From assembly GCA_015680685.1 (NCBI GenBank), contig MNCI01035176.1:406900-447775 (forward strand): a DNA stretch of 40,876 nt, given 5' to 3'. Positions 21,476 to 32,000 of this stretch are shown here, piece after piece. The position numbers and the translations under genes were made by a program. Numbering within the stretch: the first letter of the stretch is position 1; each line of letters starts with the position of its first letter. The notes under the pieces were generated by a model that made no database searches, had not been told where the DNA came from, and saw only the letters and a program-made list of their open reading frames with translations. This DNA is from Gnetum montanum (Eukaryota > Streptophyta > Gnetopsida > Gnetales > Gnetaceae).

Positions 21476-24400
21476 TTAATGTAGCTTATTGCCCAACAGT
21501 GGTGGCTCTTCCATCGGCTACTTTCCCTCTTCATCAAGCTTCTTGAATTGATACTATTTAGTAATACCTAAAGCTTCTCCTCCTTTGTCTTGGGATCATG
21601 TAACATCCAAACTTGTTGAGTAATGTGTGATGAAGTAGGCACATCCCATAGGCATGGTAGTTGTGAAAACATCTTATTAGCTTTCACATACAAAGTTGCA
21701 AACTATCTTTGTGCCTCCTTAAAAGCCCTAATTTTTTTCCTCAACTCTTGATAATTATACATTCTACAAGCCAAGTTAGTTGCTACATCTTTTTGGCCCT
21801 AGTAGCTAGCTTTCACGATTTCAAGTTCAAAATTTATCACATGTAGCTTTTGTAGCACCTTTCTTGTCTACAAATTCTTTATCATATAATGCACAAATTG
21901 CTACTACCTATTTTTCTAGTTCATTCCTAGGCATGCCTATTGTCAACATGGCCAGATTAGCATATCGAATGTTTGCTAATCCCATGTACTTCGTCAAATG
22001 TTTAATTTGCAAGTCTTTGTTCTTCATTTCTGCTTAGTGGACATGAGTGAGACTATCCAAATGTGGCTGCTAGTCAGGATTCTGAGCAAAAATGGAGTTG
22101 ATTTTGGCTTTGGCCATCTTGATTTATTTATTATTGATCTATTTATACATGCTCACTTGGTCTCTGAAATGCTCCTTAAGTCATTCAAGTTTCCTAGCCT
22201 CGTCTTACCACACACTAATTTTGATTGCAGACTTTTGTCGAATAGTGAAAACTTCTTCCATTGATAAGGTTTGATTCTCATGGGTTAAGCAACTCATGTC
22301 TTGGTAAACATAGACTAACTATTTTCCAAGTTGCTAGATGCTTTTCTCAAGAACATTCTTTTAACTTTCAATGTTTGTCAACCAAGCATTGTCAGTAGCT
22401 AGTTATTTATTCTCTTCTTGTAGGGCGGTAAGTGCTTTGGCATGTGTATTTCTTTCTTCATTTTCATATTATGATCAATGAGGTGTCTTTCATGGTCTAT
22501 TCTAAATTGGTTTAGTTACTCTAGCGCAACAAACTACATTGGATTTCAAGTTCAAAATTTATCACATGTAGCTTTTGTAGCACCTTTCTTGTCTACAAAT
22601 TCTTTATCATATAATGCACAAGTTGCTACTACCTATTTTTCTAGTTCATTCCTGGGCATGCCTATTGTCAACATGGCTAGATTAGCATATCGAATGTTTG
22701 CTAATCCCATGTACTTCGTCAAATGTTTAATTTGCAAGTCTTTGTTCTTCATTTCTGCTTAGTGGACATGAGTGAGACTATCCAAATGTGGCTGCTAGTC
22801 AGGATTCTGAGCAAAAATGGAGTTGATTTTGGCTTTGGCCATCTTGATTTATTTATTATTGATCTATTTATACATGCTCACTTGGTCTCTGAAATGCTCC
22901 TTAAGTCATTCAAGTTTCCTAGCCTCGTCTTACCACACGCTGATTTTGATTGCAGACTTTTGTCGAATAGTGAAAACTTCTTCCATTGTTAAGGTTTGAT
23001 TCTCATGGGTTAAGCAACTCATGTCTTGGTAAACAAAGACTAACTATTTTCCAAGTTGCTAGATGCTTTTCTCAAGAACATTCTTTTAACTTTCAATGTT
23101 TGTCAACCAAGCATTATCAGTAGCTAGTTATTTATTCTCTTCTTGTAGGGCGGTAAGTGCTTTGGCATGTGTATTTCTTTCTTCATTTTCATATTATGAT
23201 CAATGAGGTGTCTTTCATGGTCTATTCTAAATTGGTTTAGTTACTCTAGCGCAACAAACTACATTGGATCTCTTCTTTCTACTCTCAAGATGGGTAGCTT
23301 TTCTTGTAATTTCTAAACTTCATTCTCTACATGCTCCACCCTAGTCTCCACCATAACTTTCCTTTGGTGGTGATAAATTTAACCTAGACTATGTTGATAT
23401 CACTGGGAATATCAAAGAGATTCTACATGAGTTTTCTTATCTGCAATAGTTTGTCTAGTATATCCTCACGTTCAACAAGAGTCATCGAGGTACCAACAAG
23501 CATTTGAGCATTCAAAAATATCAATTTTTGGCACAACAAGGACATTGAAGGACTCTTTGATGTGATTTCTAATCACTTTAGTAGCTCCTACTACATCTTG
23601 ATGTTGCATAACCATAATTGTGGCTCCTTCTCCTATTTCCAGCATCACTTAGAATGATGCAGCATTCCTTGAGATCTATTATGACCAATCATCCCCTCCT
23701 CCTAATTACAGTGATATTACCTACTTGTAGGATTTGTAGAAACAATGGGTCTAATTGCACTTTCTCTGACTTTCTAAAGATTAGCACCTTCTCTTGTCCC
23801 CCAACTTATTGTGCCTACAACCTATTGCAAATGGCTCATTGAAGGTTTATAGGCGCACAACAATGGTGATGGAACTTGTTGCTATTGCTATTCTTGTTTT
23901 TTATTAGCTAGTGGCTCGCTCTTAGTTCATCCTTACTATTGTTGACCAATAGCTTCAATGGTATCAGCAAGACTTAAGCCCATAACTCCCTTAGTACCTA
24001 CTTGCTTTTCCAGCTAATCCTTTTTAAGAGGCATTGGTTTTGACATTTCTACCTATGAAGCAATTTTGGCTTTTCTTAAAACATCATTAGTGTAACCAAA
24101 TATGCCTACCTATTTGCATAGCTTCCTTATTAGGTGGGGGAATGGCAATGTTGGTTGCCCTACCTTCTTCTCCTTGAATCACCTTTGAATTTCTAGGAAG
24201 TAGAGATTGGTGATGTTGACGTTAAGTTTTCCTATAAAAATGACACTTCCATTGGCCACATAGGTTGATGTTCTATTGAGTCTTTTAATTAGGAACAAGT
24301 GATAGGCAATCTTTTCTTTGGCAGTCATCTCATTGTATTCTTTGTCATCCTTGCCATAGGCTCTTTGTAGCCACAATCTCTTGGCATCTATATCAGACCT

Positions 24401-24925
24401 TGTGGAAATTTATGTTACATTAGCCCCTTCATTTGGAAGATTTAGGGCTTTAGCAATTACCTCTACTGAATATGATATTGAAACTCCTTCTATTTTAATG
24501 GTTGCATTAGTTTGCTTATTTTTCCAGAACTAAAGAGTTTTCCCTAAATACCATTCACCACTAGTTGATAATATAGGTCACAAGGGAGATGATTGAAGTT
24601 GTGTCCTCATAGCATCTAGAGAAAATTCTAGAAATAGACTAAGATTCAACTCCACAATGACTGTGGACATGATTGATTTCTCTTGGATGGCCTAAAGGCA
24701 TTCCGGTGATAGCGTAAGGCATTATCCTTGTCTAGGTGCTTGTGGGACCTCTACCTATGGTTGTGCAGAGTGTTCAGTAGTAGGAAACTATTGATGAATG
24801 CTGAATGATTGGGCTTCCTACTTTGCTAATGAAGTTTGTTCTCCAATTTGGCCCCTCCCAAGGCCTCGAGGTCTTTTGCTCCTAGGTTGTGAAGGTCCTC
24901 CTTATGGTATTTTCTTTAGGACCAT
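21476..24925 (-). pseudogene. ORF2 of element E: uncharacterised second protein, env-like position
   Basis: This long sense frame lies between non-coding DNA and the 3' LTR, where Athila-type elements carry an env-like gene. ATG at 24925 follows TTGATTGATTGTAG, a splice-acceptor-like end. Residues about 1-60 are Pro/Ser/Gln-rich. Next comes a globular part with GEWYLGKTL-FWKN, RLWLQRAYGKDDKEYNEMTA, RTSTYVANGSVIFIGKLNVN and LPFPHLIRKLCK. The rest is Gln/Lys/Glu-rich (NAWLTNIES, DEARKLE-LKEHFRDQV), probably coiled coil. It ends PMEEPPLLGNKLH. I see no signal peptide or membrane segment, which argues against a true envelope. The globular part weakly recalls the putative plant transposon protein domain; that is a guess. 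ATG and the 24376-24179 part share a frame. Many stops are TAG. Confidence 0.7.
21818..23267. repeat. 725-bp direct tandem duplication inside ORF2 of E
   Basis: 21818-22542 is repeated almost exactly at 22543-23267; TTCAAGTTCAAAATTTATCA begins both copies. By eye I count about eight differences, mostly transitions, so divergence is near 1%. This is far below that between E and its relatives. The duplication is absent from D. 725 is not a multiple of three, so it shifts the frame. ORF2 was thus already dead, or died with it. Confidence 0.95.
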
Positions 24926-24950
24926 CTACAATCAATCAAGGGTTTAGGAT
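24926..24950 (-). promoter_or_regulatory. Candidate 3' splice site before ORF2 (element E)
   Basis: The minus strand reads CCCTTGATTGATTGTAG and then ATGGTCC. The AG abuts the ATG, as in B and C, which suggests ORF2 was translated from a spliced subgenomic RNA. Prediction only. Confidence 0.45.
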
Positions 24951-25293
24951 TACCAAAGTGTTTAAATCAGCACTTCATGGTTCATAATCCTTCTCATACT
25001 CTTGTTTAGATCACATTGTTAGTTTATGATGATTACAAAGTTAGAAAAATTTCCAAAATGATACCCCCTAAGAGTTGCGCCTCTAGTTACCATGACCGCA
25101 CATGCCTATTATCTTCTTACTGATAATGCCTTAGAATGGTTAGAATGATTTATTATGAGAATTTGTTGAATTAGTTAGCTAAAATTTGATTAGTTTATGA
25201 TGATAGCTTTAGGAATTCATCTTACTTACCCTTGTACTATCTTCTAGTGTAACAATTTTTTTTTGGAAATTTAGCTCAAATTTCCTTAATTAT

Positions 25294-26154
25294 TAATGAG
25301 TCATGAATTGGTCGACCTTGATATCGGAGCCCTGATATTAAATACGCAAAATGATGTCAAATATCTAATATTGTCTCTTCCATGCTAGCCTATAAATAAA
25401 ACACTTGGGTGCACAGTTAGGAGGGAGCCTTAGTTCTCAATTTTTGATAGTTTTTCTTAGATTTCTGCATTCAAGTTTTGTTATTTCTAGTGCATGCTCA
25501 CAATGTGATGTTTGTAATTGTACAATACCTTTGTTAAAGTGTGATGTACTTGGACACGTTACATGACTGGAAATAAAGATCAAGATTACTTCCATCATTG
25601 CCGCATTCACTTAGATTTATTATTGCCTTAATTATTTAATTGTTTAATTATTTACTATTTTCTTTAGTTAATGTTTCCATTTATTGCTATTTACTATTCT
25701 TGTCATTAAGTAGAATGAGTACAACTTAATCATGAACACTTAAGTGTAAGTACTTGGTAATCGAGCAGTGTATCATTTGGCACACCCAATGACGTACTCT
25801 TGGCAATCCTAGTGGTAGTTACATGAAGTCCAAGGCGTGTACAGATGATTAGGAATGGATACTCATTGCACATAGGCTAGTTTAGGTTATATTTTCCATT
25901 GTTCATTAGCTTAATTAATTTATCTCTTTATCATCATTAGGAGAAGCATAAAATTAGACAACATCATATGCCTCACTTTGGACTAAATAATATGTGATAA
26001 AGCTACCACTAGTCTAAGTGGGAAGATAGTGAACTACAATCAAAGGATAACGATCTAGGTGCCACAAATAGTCCCATCTATAGAATTCGACCAAATCATG
26101 TGTGAACGCTTATGATTCGTATGGTTGGGTGTAGGGGTACCTTGCTACTCATCA
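25294..26154 (+). repeat. 5' LTR of element C (861 bp)
   Basis: It begins TAATGAGTCATG (TG decayed to TA) and ends TACCTTGCTACTCATCA at 26154, followed after one base by the PBS. The TATA box TATAAATA is at 25391-25398, with TTGATATCGG and CTGATATTAA palindromes upstream. A poly(A) signal-like GGAAATAAAGATCAAGATTA lies near 25570 and is shared with B. The R/U5 signature ACTTGGTAATCGAGCAGTGT is near 25752. It interrupts element E. Confidence 0.8.
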
Positions 26155-26155
26155 T

Positions 26156-26173
26156 TAGCACCATTGTCAAGGA
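26156..26173 (+). other. Primer binding site of element C
   Basis: TAGCACCATTGTCAAGGA matches 12 of 18 positions of the tRNA-Asp-type site. It shares with B, and not with A or F, the AAGGA end and the following TGGTGCTAGTTATCTAGATT-type leader, so B and C form one subfamily. Confidence 0.7.
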
Positions 26174-26279
26174 TGGTGCTAGTTATCTAGATTAGTTACA
26201 TCATACACGATTGTTGTAAAGGTATTAATGATATATCCTTCAGAAAATATTAACTCACACACACCATAAGCCAACAACA

Positions 26280-28790
26280 ATGTCTCTTTCACAAGGAAGT
26301 GATAATGCACTATATAATGAAAACATTAACTGAAGAACTAATGAGATATATGGTGAGGAAAATTAAAGTGACCAACCTTATGTAGGGGTTTCTTATGTTC
26401 ATGACTACCCTGGTGACACTCAAAGACTACATTCACCTAAGGCAAACAATCTTGGAGGAGATGATGTAAGTCCTGAACTAGGGAAGGCCTTAAGGCCTAA
26501 GACCTCTTTGGAACCAAGAAAGGATAAATCAAAGGACCCTAGGAAACACCATAGAAGCCATGGCAATCCTTCCAATTCCTCATCTTCCTCTTTCCTTTCA
26601 ACGTCTAGTGTTGACGAATATGAACATAGGTGTGAAGATAAATCTCCACTAAAGGGTCAGAATAGAAACAAAAATCAAACCCGCAGGAATACTAATAGTC
26701 ATCAACATGAACACAGACAAAATTGTCACAATAAACTAAATAGAAATTTTCATCACAACTTGTCTGATGACAATGAACCCTTTTTGGCCACTTAGAGCCT
26801 AATGCAAATCATAGAGGTAGTTAAGATGTCTTGCAGGCATCGTAAAGAGATTCGCCTACCCAGGCTTGATATGAGTAATATTCCTAAATTTGTAGGAGTT
26901 TATAATTCATATTTGCAACATCATTTATAAGCATTCTATGATGCCTATGCTTTCTACAACATTGAAAGTGGGTGGCCAAAGCTTAAGTGCTTTCATAGGA
27001 CACTAATTGATAGAGCCAAAGTGTGGTATAGATCGTTAGAACCAATTTCAATCTGACAATGGTCCATAATGCTGGAACTCTTCAATGAGAAATACCAAAC
27101 CTATGTGAGGGTATCCAACCTAAGGAAATAGATCCAAAGGGTGGCAACAAGAATAACATGAACCCTTGGACATGGCCTTAGATAGATATTATTCTCTATT
27201 GAATAGATGCTCAAGCCATGGTTTCTCTAAGGAAAGGTAACTATTCCACATCATAGATGGGCCTCGTACGGAAATGAGGGAGATCCTTGGGAAGTATGCC
27301 CCAAGTCAATTATACGAGCTACAAGTCCATCAGATCTGAGAACTAATTGAACGTGTGCCAAAAGAAGAAGAAGATATATGCAAATGGGAGAATGTCAAGA
27401 AATATCAGTGGGACCCAACTGTTTAATAGAAGGAGGTCCATATCTATAGTAAGGAGAAAGAAACCACTCTTGATAAGATGATTCCACAACAAACCTTGCT
27501 AATATAGAAGTCTATTAATGAACTTAAAGCAAAGTTTAATAGGATGTCAAAATGAATATATGAAAACATTCCAACTCTCATTGAGATGGTTGAGGAGAGG
27601 ATCATGAAAAATAAGCCATGTGATCATAATAAACAAAGGATACAAAGCCAAGAAATAGCTAGGAATACTTTTCGACAAACAAGAAAATGGCTGATGAAAG
27701 TGAGGCTATAGACTCAAGCATAGATAAAGATAATGAATGTGACATCTGCATATATGACCATCAGAAGGGCCATTGCCTAGTCTTGTTGCATCTACATGAG
27801 TATTGGGCAAGTGCCTTAAATTCGAATTTTGTATAGAAGCACATGCTTGGGAGATTTCCTCTTCCACAAGGTAATTATAGACAATCCCACAACCAACCAT
27901 ACCATCCTAGGGGGACTTATTATCAACCTCAACACTATCATCAACCACAGTGGCAACAACCATAGTTGTGGGGGAGGCCACCACCAAATCAACCCTATCC
28001 TTCCTATCCACTGAAACCACATAGATATTATATTCAACACTTTGTTTCTCCAACTAATTCTATGTCCTCTACTTCAAATTGTCACTATCACTCTCCCAAG
28101 TATCATCAACCCATGACATCCCTAGAGGGATCACCACCTTGCACCTCTTACCATCCATCCTACCCTCAATAATCTCATACTCCAGCTCATCACATGCCAC
28201 CACCAAGGACACAGGAAGGTTTGACACCATAACATCAACAAAAAAATGTCACTTATGCTATAAATGTGCATAGACTTGCTAACACTAGTAGATCTCAACT
28301 CCCACATCAGAAACATCCCTTCTTTAGGAAAGACCATAAGCCGAAGCAAGAGTCATTGATCTACCATATCATCCAAACCAGCACAATGCCAATCTAGTGC
28401 AATGCCTCCCTTTTCACCACCATCATCCTCTAATCCTACATAAGGGCCACCATCCATCATTACTCCAATTCCAAACCTAAGCTATGAATCTACAAGTGTG
28501 GGGAGACCAACAAATCCATGCATACCATATCATGATCAAGGGTGCAATCGTGGGCTAGACATCTATCACATTAACACACCTCATACCTTGACTTGATCCA
28601 TTTAACAATTAGGTGTGTAATCAAAAATTTGTCTACCCAGCCACCGGAACACTAATAGACATCTAGTGGCTAGGGAATGAACGGTTACCAATGTCTTATA
28701 CATGCATGGATCCTATTTATCCACTTATTAATCCTTGTCATGGCCAAATGTTTAGTCATTAGGGACACCCCCCATTCTAATCTTTAGGAT
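26280..28790 (+). pseudogene. gag of element C
   Basis: ATG at 26280 aligns with that of B (MSLSQGSDNA versus MPLLQDYNNA). In order: a charged Ser/His/Arg-rich segment (26508-26795), the gag domain from about 26860 (RLDMSNIPKFVGVYNS, AKVWYRSLEPISI, LFNEKYQTYVRV), a Lys/Glu-rich stretch, the zinc knuckle CDICIYDHQKGHC at 27738-27776, and a Pro/His/Tyr/Gln-rich tail. The start, 26508, 27738 and 27966 share one frame, so the stops came without net frame change over the first 1.9 kb. The end near 28790 is set by alignment with the B gag end. Confidence 0.8.
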
Positions 28791-28925
28791 TCATAAGTAT
28801 TTTCCATCTTTTTATTTTATAATTTTTTTGTCATTTTCTTATTTCTTGATACACTTTTTCTGATTCCTTCCAACTTTTTCTATTTTTTTGTTTTCATCTT
28901 CTTCGTTAGTAATCTCACTTGTGAA
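28765..28925 (+). other. Decayed GGG/CCC hairpin and T-rich tract after gag (element C)
   Basis: TTTAGTCATTAGGGACACCC followed by CCCATTCTAATC is a worn version of the palindrome ATGGGGGATATCCCCCAT found in B. It is followed by about 120 bases of T-rich sense strand (CATCTTTTTATTTTATAATT and similar). The equivalent in A follows the integrase. Confidence 0.55.
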
Positions 28926-29689
28926 TAAAATGATCATGTTGCCCATTAGGTAAGGTTTTCTCTATGTTGTCGAGTCATAAGGGATTAATTATATGGACAA
29001 TGAAACCATGTCATCCATCCACTCATTCCATTAATAAGAGGTTCTTGCTCTAGTCATAATGATATTATTTTTCATCATCCAACCTAAAAATAAATCCATA
29101 ATCATTATGTTTGGGCAAAAGAGTGCAGAACCAAGGCAGAATATAAAGGGTGTGACATCAAGGGGATTTGTGGATTCTCTTTGGCCACTTCTGTATGTTC
29201 TATCATGTTGCTAAGGCTATAATTATATCCCTATAGATCTAACAAAAAATGGAAGTGAGAATACCATAAAAAGGCACTAAATAAATTTTGTGGGCCCCAT
29301 TAGAAAGACATGTACCCATGCCTAAAGGTTGGCAGCTTCTCATAAATAAAAAAAAGGCAAAAAGTGAAAACAAGGGATGTGCCATAAATGAGCTCCTCCT
29401 TTGGACAAAGTGCCAAGTGATGTTACTTCTTAAAACTATGATAATCTTTTGGTTATCTACTGATGTGATGAAATGATGTGATGTCATTGAAATGTGATTT
29501 AGACTTGGTTTGAATCTTGGAAAGAAGGACTCATGATTATTTAACCATTAGTAACACATAAGGATTCATTGTACTGATGGTAAGGCATCTCATGTTTGAA
29601 TTTCTGCAATCCTTTCTATAGTCCATCTCATCTCGCTGTCTGTTTAACCCTAACTTGTGGTTTTGTATAACATAGAGTTATTATCTCAA

Positions 29690-29850
29690 ATTGGTGGTTT
29701 TAACATGTGTGTTTTGTTGCATAAGTATGTGTTGCATTCAACCCCTTTAGTGCCTACGGACATTTTTAAGCGTGGTTACACAAGGGCATCATAGGCTGGA
29801 GCTTGCTTTAAGGAGGATCCACTTGTGTAACTTTTGTAAGTTATACTTGT
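29690..29850 (+). other. Conserved non-coding block (element C)
   Basis: Closely shared with 35530-35690 (minus) of element B: TTAACATGTGTGTTTTGTTG, ATTCAACCCCTTTAGTGCCT, AAGCGTGGTTACACAAGGGC and GATCCACTTGTGTAAC-like segments align at well above the level of surrounding DNA. Part of it is present in A. It ends near GTAAGT (29836-29841), a consensus splice donor; B has GTAATT there. Confidence 0.65.
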
Positions 29851-30113
29851 TTGACACAACGACATCATTCTTAACCTTCTAGGTGCATAATTCTTAAATT
29901 TTGTAGTTTCCCTTATCATGTAACCTGATCCATCCACAACCTTGATTTTAATGCCTTTTTTCTTGCTTCTTTCAAAGCTTTTCACATTAATGACTCCACC
30001 TTCTCACATTTCTAGTGCCTTCATAAGCTTTCCTACTTATCCCAAAACTATGGACGTAACCTGAAACATTCCAACCAACCCTAAAGCTTCATTTCTCATG
30101 TTCAATACCCCCA

Positions 30114-30770
30114 TGAGATGCTTATTCATGGACCCTGATATTGAGTACCTAATATCAGGTGGGACATGATGTCGAATACTCGATATTAGGTACCCAATAT
30201 CAGGTCACATAAAACCTATATATATGATCCCCCATGGTGTCCAAACTTTATTCTCATCATCTGCTGCTAGGGAAGTTTTTCAAATTTTCTCTTCTGACCT
30301 AGAGCTTTATGCAACCAACTACAACTTGTGATATTTGGCTCTCTATTACTTTATTTTCCATACTATTTGAACCTATCTAAACCCAAAGTGTTCTCGTTAG
30401 TTGTGGGTGGTGCTTGCATGAGAAACTTGTGTCACTTTTCTGAAATTTGCTATCACCTGAAGGATATTATAAGGGTAAGAACATTAAAAACCATAAGTGT
30501 TATACTAAAAAATCAATTGTGGTAAGGCCAAAAACCTTAATTTTCCAACCCAAGGGACCATAACCATTATAATAAGCCATGCATAAGGAAAAAGGAACCA
30601 ATTGTGAAGGGTTGTAAGAGACAATAAACACTTTTTGAGGATTTTTCCTAAAAATTTTTCTAACACTACAATCATATGAATTAAGAACTTAATGAACTAA
30701 GGTAACAAGTAAGGCATAAACTACTTAATGATAAAGAACATAACCTTTGTAACATCCAATCTTTACTTGA
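30114..30770 (+). other. Promoter-like block of unknown origin, absent from element B
   Basis: B lacks this block at the corresponding place. It starts TGAGATGC and carries CCTGATATT (30134-30142) with its inverse AATATCAGG (30151-30159), then CGATATTAGGTACC and CCAATATCAGG. A TATATATA box at 30217-30225 lies about 104 bp from the start, the same layout as the U3 regions of the LTRs here. Downstream bases do not match either LTR subfamily, and no CA end or target duplication was found. It may be a diverged LTR or an insertion of another kind. A 65-codon frame at 30328 has no family features. Confidence 0.35.
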
Positions 30771-30776
30771 TTATAG
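30752..30776 (+). promoter_or_regulatory. Candidate 3' splice site before ORF2 (element C)
   Basis: CCAATCTTTACTTGATTATAG ends exactly at the ATGGTCCC of ORF2. The same GAT-T-TAG|ATGGTCC junction occurs in B and E. A pyrimidine-rich run precedes the AG. Confidence 0.45.
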
Positions 30777-32000
30777 ATGGTCCCAAAAAGACAAGCACAA
30801 GAAGAACCTTTGTAGAGAGTAGCCAAGTGCCCATGAGATGGCCGAGGCCAACAAGGTGAACATGTGGAGCATGAAGAGTAGGAAACCTAATATTTTAGCA
30901 TTCATTAAGAGTCTTTTGTCATAGGATAGTTGGTGTCAAGGAGAGGCTGCAAAACCATAAGCCACCATGTAAGGACAATGTCTCATGTTGTTCGCGAAAT
31001 GCCTTGAGGTCATTCATGAAAAATCCATGTTGACCACAGTCATCATGGAGATGAACTTCAGTCCATTTATGGAGTTTGCTCCAGAAAGTAGTTCAAACAC
31101 AACTTCAAGCATCACCTTTGTGTCCTATTCTTTCAGACAATGGTGAGTGGTATCTTGGAGAAACATACCAATTCTGGCATAACAAAGAGGAAGGCACCAC
31201 AATTAGCATTTGCAAAGTCAATGTTGACTTTTTGGTTAAAGTAATCATTAAAGCTTTGAATTTGTCAAATGAATGGGCTAAGTTATACCATATGTCTACA
31301 AGATTTGACCCTGACATAAGAAAGCTGTGGCTAAGGCGGGCATACAGTAAGGATGACAAGGCATAATGAATTAACTCTAGAGAAGAGAACCTATTTCCTA
31401 CCAAAGGGCTCAATTGAATCTCCACCTATGTGGCCAAGGGAAGTGCCATCCTAATGGGCAAGTATGTATCCAATCTTCCATAACTATATTACACAGAGAT
31501 CCAAAGGTAGTTTGAGGAGAAAAAGGTAGGAAAGCCAACACTCCCATTCCCTTGCCTAATTAAAAAGTTATGTAAGCACATTGAAATCTTAGGGTACAAA
31601 ATTGATGTCCCCAGGAAGGCTCAAAATGCTTCCTTCGCAAAGTTGCTCAAACCTACAGCACCAAGGAAAGACCTTGGTGAAGAACAAGAATTGGAGAAGG
31701 AAGCCAAACTAGAAAAAGATCAACACCTGCAGATAGGACAAGTGATGACTATCTTATTTGACATCCCTAGTGATGTCACTACAGCATAATTAGACCTCAT
31801 TGCTACTAAAGGAAAATTGGTCATGGTAGAGACCAGGGTGGAGCATGCAGAAGCAGAGATGTAATGGTTACAATAAGAGTTGATCACCCTAAGAGCCGAG
31901 ACATGAAATTCTACTCAATTTATCATGCCAAACTAGGTAGAGCAATTTAGAATAGAGTAGATGATCAAGTTGACTAAAGAAAATAAAGCTGTTGAGCAAG
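30777..32000 (+). pseudogene. ORF2 of element C, cut by element F
   Basis: The start MVPKRQAQEEPL and GRGQQGEHVE align with the N terminus of E ORF2. In a shifted frame (31076-31366) follows GEWYLGETYQFWHNKEEG, LWLRRAYSKDDKA, then STYVAKGSAILMGKY and PFPCLIKKLCKHIEILGYK, the globular part. A Glu/Lys-rich stretch begins the coiled-coil part (KLVMVETRVEHAEAEM, near 31810). The frame stops at the insertion of F at 32000/32001. C is the best-preserved copy of the globular part. At least one frameshift and many stops are present. Confidence 0.7.

Larger units (their letters stand above)
21045..25293 (-). mobile_element. Element E: 3' half of a gypsy element with ORF2
   Basis: On the minus strand E shows non-coding DNA (25293-24928), ORF2 (24925-21476), polypurine tract (21303-21293) and the start of a 3' LTR (21292 down to about 21045). 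Its 5' part is cut off by element C, whose plus-strand LTR begins at 25294. The LTR has a TATATA box at 21160-21165 and the subfamily I sequence CAAACTCTTGTAGTTT. A 725-bp tandem duplication lies inside ORF2. Confidence 0.75.
25294..32000 (+). mobile_element. Element C: gag-plus-ORF2 element without pol
   Basis: Plus strand: 5' LTR (25294-26154), PBS (26156-26173), gag (26280-about 28790), hairpin remnant and T-rich tract, conserved block (29690-29850), an unassigned insert-like block (30114-30770) and ORF2 (30777-32000), cut by element F at 32001. The sequence passes from gag to the spacer that follows integrase in element A, with no protease, RT or integrase between. B has the same structure, so the absence is a family trait and not damage to one copy. 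The 3' end lies beyond the window, after F. Confidence 0.8.

Noticed and set aside
31105-31425. 106-codon minus-strand frame opposite ORF2 of C
   Set aside because: Shadow of the plus-strand ORF2 globular part, which aligns with ORF2 of E.
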